From NCBI RefSeq assembly GCF_030695525.1, contig NZ_JAUYSS010000054.1, positions 1 to 64,000 of the forward strand: DNA of 64,000 bases, in the 5' to 3' direction. Position 1 is the stretch's first letter. Every line of letters begins with the position of its first letter. Under the pieces are notes generated by a model. The model was not told where the DNA came from and did not search any database. It was given only the letters and a program-made list of their open reading frames with translations. This document shows positions 59,775-64,000 of this stretch, piece after piece. Source of the stretch: Daejeonella sp. Its GTDB lineage: Bacteria > Bacteroidota > Bacteroidia > Sphingobacteriales > Sphingobacteriaceae. The position numbers were made by a program, and so were the translations under genes.

Positions 59775-60599
59775 TTATTGTCCAGCCAACTGGAAGAAGA
59801 TAGGCATAGTGTATGCAACACGAACCGGACGACCATTTTGAATACCTGGTTTCCATGCCGGTGCATTTTTCAATACCCTGACAGCTTCCTCATCACATCC
59901 GCCACCAATACCTCTCAAAACTTTTATATCAGTTAACTGACCGTTTTTCTCAACTACAAAGCTCATAATTACACGGCCTGTAATATTGTTTTCACGTGCC
60001 ATTGGAGGATATTTCAGATTCTTCTGAAGATACTTACCCCATCCAGCCATACCACCCTGAAATTCAGGAAGTACTTCAACACTTGCAAAATCCCTGATAC
60101 TGTTATCCTCAATAACTGCAACCTCTTTAGGTGCTTCACCTACAGGCTCATCAATTACGATATCTGCATTTGGATCACCTTCAATTTTCTTTTGACCCGG
60201 ATCAGCAACCTTAAGTTCCTCAACTGTTGGTGGCTCCTCATCCCGAACCTGCTCTGCAGGAACAACTACCGGAGGAGGGAATTTGACCTGATCAATTTTA
60301 GGTTTAGGTGGCTCCGGTGGAGGTGGAGGCAACTCTTCTTTGTTAATCGGAGGTGGAGGTGCCAATACTACCTCAGTAATTTTGACCTTCTCTTCTTCTG
60401 GCATGATTCCGGAAATATACCTTACAATTAAGGGAGTGGTTACCAAAAGTGAGAACATAAGAGCACCAATAATAACTGCACGGCTTGTGGTCTTGGAATT
60501 TTCTCTCCTTAACTCATAAGCCCCATAGCTCTTATTTCTCCCGGCAAAAATCACATCCAGCCATTGCGGGTTGAATAAATCTATTTTAGACCCTAACAT
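59775..60599 (-). CDS. tonB: TonB energy-transducing protein
   Basis: 274 residues. A cytoplasmic start is followed by one membrane helix (AVIIGALMFSLLVTTPLIV, about 38-56), then a long proline-rich periplasmic stretch (about 75-115, for example LPPPPPEPPKPK), a spacer, and the C-terminal TonB domain (about 185-274: YPPMARENNITGRVIMSFVV, GGGCDEEAVRVLKNAPAWKP). It transfers proton-motive energy from ExbB/ExbD to outer-membrane receptors. It follows exbD2 by 39 bp. Confidence 0.94.
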   Translation of the reverse strand: MLGSKIDLFNPQWLDVIFAGRNKSYGAYELRRENSKTTSRAVIIGALMFSLLVTTPLIVRYISGIMPEEEKVKITEVVLAPPPPINKEELPPPPPEPPKPKIDQVKFPPPVVVPAEQVRDEEPPTVEELKVADPGQKKIEGDPNADIVIDEPVGEAPKEVAVIEDNSIRDFASVEVLPEFQGGMAGWGKYLQKNLKYPPMARENNITGRVIMSFVVEKNGQLTDIKVLRGIGGGCDEEAVRVLKNAPAWKPGIQNGRPVRVAYTMPIFFQLAGQ

Positions 60600-60638
60600 A
60601 ATTTAATTCTTTAAAGGGTTAATATTTGTTTAAAATTA

Positions 60639-61190
60639 TTATTTGTAGATACCATCACGCTTTAACAATTGGATATCAGGCTCGGAGATATCAACGATTG
60701 CATACCTTTCGATGTTTGAAACCTTCATTTCATCGAGGATATCTACAAAATTTCTATAATTTGATTGAGCACTGGGCTTAATTAACACGATCAATCCTTT
60801 ACTTGGATCACCTGTAGCTGCTATAACCTTTTTAGAATTCTCAATCAATGCTTTTCTTATTCCATTCCTTCCAAAATTGTCAACCTGGGGAGGAGTCAGG
60901 GGATTATCAACAAGACCCATATACCATTCCAGACGGTTATCCGCGCCAAGAAGGATAGTCATTGTTCTGTTATCAGCGACTGTTAATTCCTGCTGATCTT
61001 GTTTTTCCTTATCAGGCATGGCTAAATCCATTGCCTGAGGTTTAGCCAGTGTAGTGGTAAGCATAAAGAAAGTAATTAAAAGGAAAGCCAAATCCACCAT
61101 TGCGGTTAAATCCACACGTGTTGATTGCTTCTTACTTCTAACTTTCCCGCCTTTATTCTTACCCCCGCCGGAGGTGTCTAATTCTGCCAT
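60639..61190 (-). CDS. exbD: ExbD-family biopolymer transport protein, second copy
   Basis: 183 residues. A single membrane helix with the essential Asp in TRVDLTAMVDLAFLLITFFM; the N-terminal cytoplasmic part is Lys/Gly-rich (GGKNKGGKVRSKKQ). The periplasmic domain (about 60-183) is longer than the enteric ExbD. Two different ExbD copies in tandem are common in Bacteroidota and may form a mixed motor. Confidence 0.92.
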   Translation of the reverse strand: MAELDTSGGGKNKGGKVRSKKQSTRVDLTAMVDLAFLLITFFMLTTTLAKPQAMDLAMPDKEKQDQQELTVADNRTMTILLGADNRLEWYMGLVDNPLTPPQVDNFGRNGIRKALIENSKKVIAATGDPSKGLIVLIKPSAQSNYRNFVDILDEMKVSNIERYAIVDISEPDIQLLKRDGIYK

Positions 61191-61213
61191 CGTGTTTTAA
61201 ATTTATGATACGA

Positions 61214-61840
61214 TTATTCGTCGCCTGTCCTCAATGAGGTGATCAGACTAAATTTGTTAATATTCTGATCCTGAAGGATTCCTAATAATTTTTCAATCGA
61301 AGGATATTCTTCCTTTGAATCTCCTTTAATACTGACTCGCATATCAACATTGTTAAGCTCTTTGGTTGCATAACGGGCTGAAAGTATCCAATCGTGCAAT
61401 TCAGATGGGCGCTGCCCTACTGAATCAAGAGGAACTCCGGGCTGTAAGCCGGGTTTAAGCCGGTCATCCCCCTTCATCATGATGATCTGCTTCAGATTAC
61501 CAATCGGAACCCCAAAACTCTCCATAACTGAAAATCGGGCCTTTTCCTCTTCGCTAAATTGAATTTGGTACTTTTCGCCCATTAATTCAAGAGTCCGTCT
61601 TCTTATAGGTTGTCCTGGCACTCCGAAGAATACTTTACCTTTCTGACCAATAGTCAGTGTTGCTATATCCAAATCAGGCAGTTTAAATTTAACTGTCGAA
61701 GCAGGGGTATCAACAGGAAGTGGTTCAGGCTGACGGGCTGTGGCTGTAAGGATAAAGAAGGTAAGCAACAAAAACGCCACATCACACATTGCTGTCATGT
61801 CGATAGCTGTACTCTTTCTGGCAACTTTAATTCTAGGCAT
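61214..61840 (-). CDS. exbD: ExbD-family biopolymer transport protein, first copy
   Basis: 208 residues. The membrane helix with catalytic Asp is STAIDMTAMCDVAFLLLTFF. The periplasmic part is large (about 45-208) and differs from the downstream copy, including an insert near GQPIRRRTLELMGEKYQIQF. It stands 87 bp after exbB, with a terminator-like hairpin between, and 23 bp before exbD2. Confidence 0.92.
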   Translation of the reverse strand: MPRIKVARKSTAIDMTAMCDVAFLLLTFFILTATARQPEPLPVDTPASTVKFKLPDLDIATLTIGQKGKVFFGVPGQPIRRRTLELMGEKYQIQFSEEEKARFSVMESFGVPIGNLKQIIMMKGDDRLKPGLQPGVPLDSVGQRPSELHDWILSARYATKELNNVDMRVSIKGDSKEEYPSIEKLLGILQDQNINKFSLITSLRTGDE

Positions 61841-61882
61841 TGCTTATTTTTTAATTATTAACTATTTAAATAGAGATGAAAA

Positions 61883-61912
61883 TATTCCGGGTTTTCCATA
61901 AAACCCGGAATA
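61883..61912 (-). terminator. Terminator-like hairpin between exbB and exbD
   Basis: Perfect 12-bp stem TATTCCGGGTTT/AAACCCGGAATA with a 6-nt loop, followed by TTTTC on the minus strand, 15 bp after the exbB stop. The T run is short, so partial read-through is expected. Confidence 0.65.
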
Positions 61913-61927
61913 AATTTTCGATATCTA

Positions 61928-62758
61928 TTATTTATGAGTACTTGCATATGTCTGAACGATTGAGAAGCCTGCCTCGTCGATAGCATATGTCAATTTATCA
62001 ATTTTAGAAGTAAATACGTTGTAAAAAATAATTGCAACGGTTGAAGTAGCAATACCAGTAGCCGTATTGATAAGAGCCTCAGAAATACCATTTGCAAGGG
62101 CTGCCTGATCCGGAGAACCAGCAGTTGACAATGCCGCGAAGGCCTTGATCATACCAGTTACTGTTCCTAATAATCCTGTTAATGTACCAATTGAAACTAA
62201 AGTTGCAATTACAGTTAAGTTTTGCTCTAACATTGGCATTTCCAACGCTGTTGCTTCTTCAATGTCTTTCTGAATAGCAAGGCACTTTTGTTCAGTGTCC
62301 ATTCTTGTCTCAGTTTCCATCTCTTTGTACTTTTTCAGTCCGGATTTAATCACATTTGCGACAGAACCTGCTTGTTTATCACACTCAGCGATTGCGGAAT
62401 CAATATTACCTGCACCAATGAACCCTTGAATCTTTTTCACAAAAGCGTCAACACTGCCTTTACCGGTAGCTTTACCGATAACTATATAGCGCTCAATAGC
62501 AAAGACAAATGTCATAAGTAAAAGTCCCATTAAAACCGGAACGACATATCCTCCTTTATAAACCATTCCAAAGTAATTACCAGGAAGTGGATGCCCGTTT
62601 TCCGGATCACCACCTTCAAAGTTTGAAGGATCCCCCATTACGAATTTCCACAATAGAGCACCTACAACTAGGCACATTACAATAGACAGACTTGCAAAAA
62701 TGTTTGAACCAGAGCTACTCTCTTTCTTAGCTGTTGTTGGTTTTGGTGCGTTCGCCAT
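61928..62758 (-). CDS. exbB: ExbB/TolQ/MotA-type proton channel
   Basis: 276 residues. A first helix (IFASLSIVMCLVVGALLW), an inserted loop, then the helix GYVVPVLMGLLLMTFVFAIE, a long cytoplasmic helical part, and the paired helices IATLVSIGTLTGLLGTVTGM and GIATSTVAIIFYNVFTS that form the proton path. It powers TonB with ExbD. It is the first gene of the seven-gene operon; a possible -7 box lies 137 bp upstream. Confidence 0.92.
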   Translation of the reverse strand: MANAPKPTTAKKESSSGSNIFASLSIVMCLVVGALLWKFVMGDPSNFEGGDPENGHPLPGNYFGMVYKGGYVVPVLMGLLLMTFVFAIERYIVIGKATGKGSVDAFVKKIQGFIGAGNIDSAIAECDKQAGSVANVIKSGLKKYKEMETETRMDTEQKCLAIQKDIEEATALEMPMLEQNLTVIATLVSIGTLTGLLGTVTGMIKAFAALSTAGSPDQAALANGISEALINTATGIATSTVAIIFYNVFTSKIDKLTYAIDEAGFSIVQTYASTHK

Positions 62759-63531
62759 TTTTTTTAAAATTTAGTTTTAGTTGTTGATTAGATAATATAA
62801 GTTAATTGATTTTTTGTTTGGTTTTAATATGTTAATGTTATTTTTCTATCAATTTTAAAATATCATTTACTTGTCTCCCAATCACTTTGGGATAACAAAA
62901 ATATAATTTTCGAGTTAATAAAAAATTTTTTGTGAATTTATTAATCCTATTTTTTCAATCCTGTCAATGCCTTCCCTAGAATGTGGCAAGAAACGTGCCG
63001 TTCTAAAAGATGATTATCATAAAATTCCGATTATCATTTTACAATGAAAACTATTTTTTATTGTAATTGCAAATTTGCTGAATGATTTTAAAGGATAAAG
63101 ATTTAAAAATATGATATGATTGTAACTAATCACCTCATTATCAGCATAGTTATTAGATTGTTTAAAATTTGATACAAATGCCTGTGACAGATCTTCTGAT
63201 CATTAACTTCTTTATCATTCAATGTAGTACGCGGATTTAAAATTTCAGAAGCCACACCCGGGCAGGATAAGGGAAAGCCAAAACAAAAACCAGATGTTCA
63301 TCTATTAAAATAATTTGAATCGCTATTTAAGGCAGCGATAATCATTGCTCTGAAATGCAGAAGTAAGCTGCGGTTCGGTATTACAACTTCTGTATCCATT
63401 TCTTTTATAACAAAGTTTTTACAAGTGTGCCTGGTAAAAAATTTATCATTGCAATAAAACGATTTCAAAATCACCTATTTGTACTAATACTAAGAAATGA
63501 ATCACTTTAGCTTAAAGTATAAAGACACTGA
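62759..63531. other. Long gene-free spacer upstream of exbB
   Basis: About 770 bp, AT-rich, with no convincing ORF on either strand. A -7 box for exbB is at 62896-62903. A weak 6-bp hairpin ATCGCT/AGCGAT stands near 63319-63338. A part around 63230-63310 is less AT-rich. An unrecognised small RNA cannot be excluded. Confidence 0.5.
62896..62903 (-). promoter_or_regulatory. Possible exb/ton operon promoter -7 box (TATTTTTG)
   Basis: Perfect TAnnTTTG on the minus strand, 137 bp before the exbB ATG, giving a long leader. In such AT-rich sequence one chance match is quite possible. Confidence 0.35.
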
Positions 63532-63876
63532 TCAGCCACCAGATTTTTTAGCTTTATACCCCTCAGCAAGAAGTATAGCCAATACTTTATCACGAAAATC
63601 TCCCTGAATAATAATTTCACCATCTTTTGCTGATCCACCAACCCCGCATTTCTGCTTAAGCATTTTACCAAGTAACTCGAGATCCACCTGATTTCCTATA
63701 AAGCCGGTAACCAGAGTTACCGCTTTCCCGCCACGGTGCTTCCTATCGAGTTGTACTCTCAAATCCTGCAAGCGGGGCTCGGGTGTATCCGGGATTTCAG
63801 AATCATTAGAAATAAAACCAAAATCAGGATCAGTAGAATATACTACCCCCTGAAGACCTTTATTTTTTTTTGACAT
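63532..63876 (-). CDS. SUI1/YciH-family translation factor
   Basis: 114 residues. The C-terminal SUI1 domain (about 32-110) has DLRVQLDRKHRGGKAVTLVT and DLELLGKMLKQKCGVGGSAK with the conserved basic and glycine-rich loop. Bacterial YciH/SUI1 proteins resemble eIF1 and are thought to affect start-codon selection. It lies 3 bp after the partial lipid kinase gene. It reads towards the long spacer. Confidence 0.88.
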   Translation of the reverse strand: MSKKNKGLQGVVYSTDPDFGFISNDSEIPDTPEPRLQDLRVQLDRKHRGGKAVTLVTGFIGNQVDLELLGKMLKQKCGVGGSAKDGEIIIQGDFRDKVLAILLAEGYKAKKSGG

Positions 63877-63879
63877 AAT

Positions 63880-64000
63880 TTAATTAAGGATATATAAAGA
63901 TTGAGGATTAACTCCAATACTCAGTGTTCTTCCCATAGAATAGGGATCCCCATCCAGATGAACTGCGGCATCACGATCTCTTTTGATGATGATATTACTA
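63880..64000 (-). CDS. Diacylglycerol/lipid kinase, C-terminal fragment (cut by window edge)
   Basis: The last 39 or so codons of a gene running off the window, translated by eye. The end AVHLDGDPYSM...SIGVNPQSLYILN matches the C-terminal beta-sandwich of the YegS/DgkB lipid kinases (the HLDGD segment followed by an I-x-V-x-P-x-x-L ending). The catalytic domain is outside the window. It is probably co-transcribed with the SUI1 gene, 3 bp away. Confidence 0.65.
   Translation of the reverse strand, partial: SNIIIKRDRDAAVHLDGDPYSMGRTLSIGVNPQSLYILN

Noticed and set aside
62759-63531. Long spacer searched by eye for tRNA, tmRNA, SRP RNA, RNase P RNA or a riboswitch
   Set aside because: No cloverleaf, no recognised consensus segments and only weak AT-rich stems.

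Overview
The window looks like a chromosomal segment from a Bacteroidota bacterium, most likely of the Sphingobacteriales/Pedobacter type. This is inferred from gene content (PorV and GldJ of the type IX secretion and gliding machinery, a TonB-dependent receptor with an N-terminal carboxypeptidase-like domain, a duplicated ExbD, a short NuoG, DUF4834, DUF4159 and DUF6427-like proteins) and from Bacteroidota-type -7 boxes (TAnnTTTG) upstream of many genes. No rRNA, tRNA, CRISPR array or prophage was seen. I recognise 60 protein-coding genes, one of them cut by the window edge.

Layout. 1-9.3 kb: a Tat-exported hydrolase, rmlA, a coaX / outer-membrane protein / lptC operon, a DUF6427-like membrane protein, a HAD nucleotidase with a DinB-like protein, and upp, separated by repeat-rich spacers. 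9.4-15.4 kb (plus strand): uvrB, ywbE, a palindrome island, a DUF4834 gene and a YfhO-like membrane protein. 15.5-25.5 kb: a surface-polysaccharide cluster (three glycosyltransferases, three methyltransferases, a flippase) that also holds a large c-type cytochrome gene and a REP-associated tyrosine transposase (RAYT) with its palindromes. 25.6-31.7 kb: typA, a FeoB-associated-type small protein, ispF-porV, and gldJ divergent from porV. 31.8-39.1 kb: a TonB-dependent receptor with a beta-propeller/phosphoesterase, then a GMC dehydrogenase with its Tat-signal-bearing small subunit. 39.2-43.7 kb: biotin carrier, DUF4159, rsmE, CNNM/CorC-type transporter, ppa, DedA. 43.7-56.9 kb: a complete 14-gene nuo operon (A to N). 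56.9-62.8 kb: exbB-exbD-exbD-tonB-small membrane protein-PstS-like-TPR operon. 63.5-64 kb: a SUI1/YciH translation factor and the 3' end of a lipid kinase gene.

How it works together. Complex I, the c-type cytochrome and the GMC dehydrogenase feed or carry electrons. The Ton motor energises receptors such as the one at 31.8 kb. PorV and GldJ serve protein secretion and gliding. RmlA, the glycosyltransferases and the flippase build surface glycans, and LptC serves lipopolysaccharide transport.

The most unusual content is between genes. (a) A RAYT gene is flanked by 113-bp direct repeats full of palindromes. The same palindromes form a separate 230-bp island about 6 kb away, bounded by perfect 12-bp inverted repeats. 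(b) Two families of degenerate short tandem repeats, one with a 7-bp and one with an 8-bp period, recur in at least ten spacers and run into the 3' ends of two genes. (c) Several other dispersed palindromic repeats. (d) Terminator-like hairpins directly after the first gene of both the nuo and exb/ton operons.
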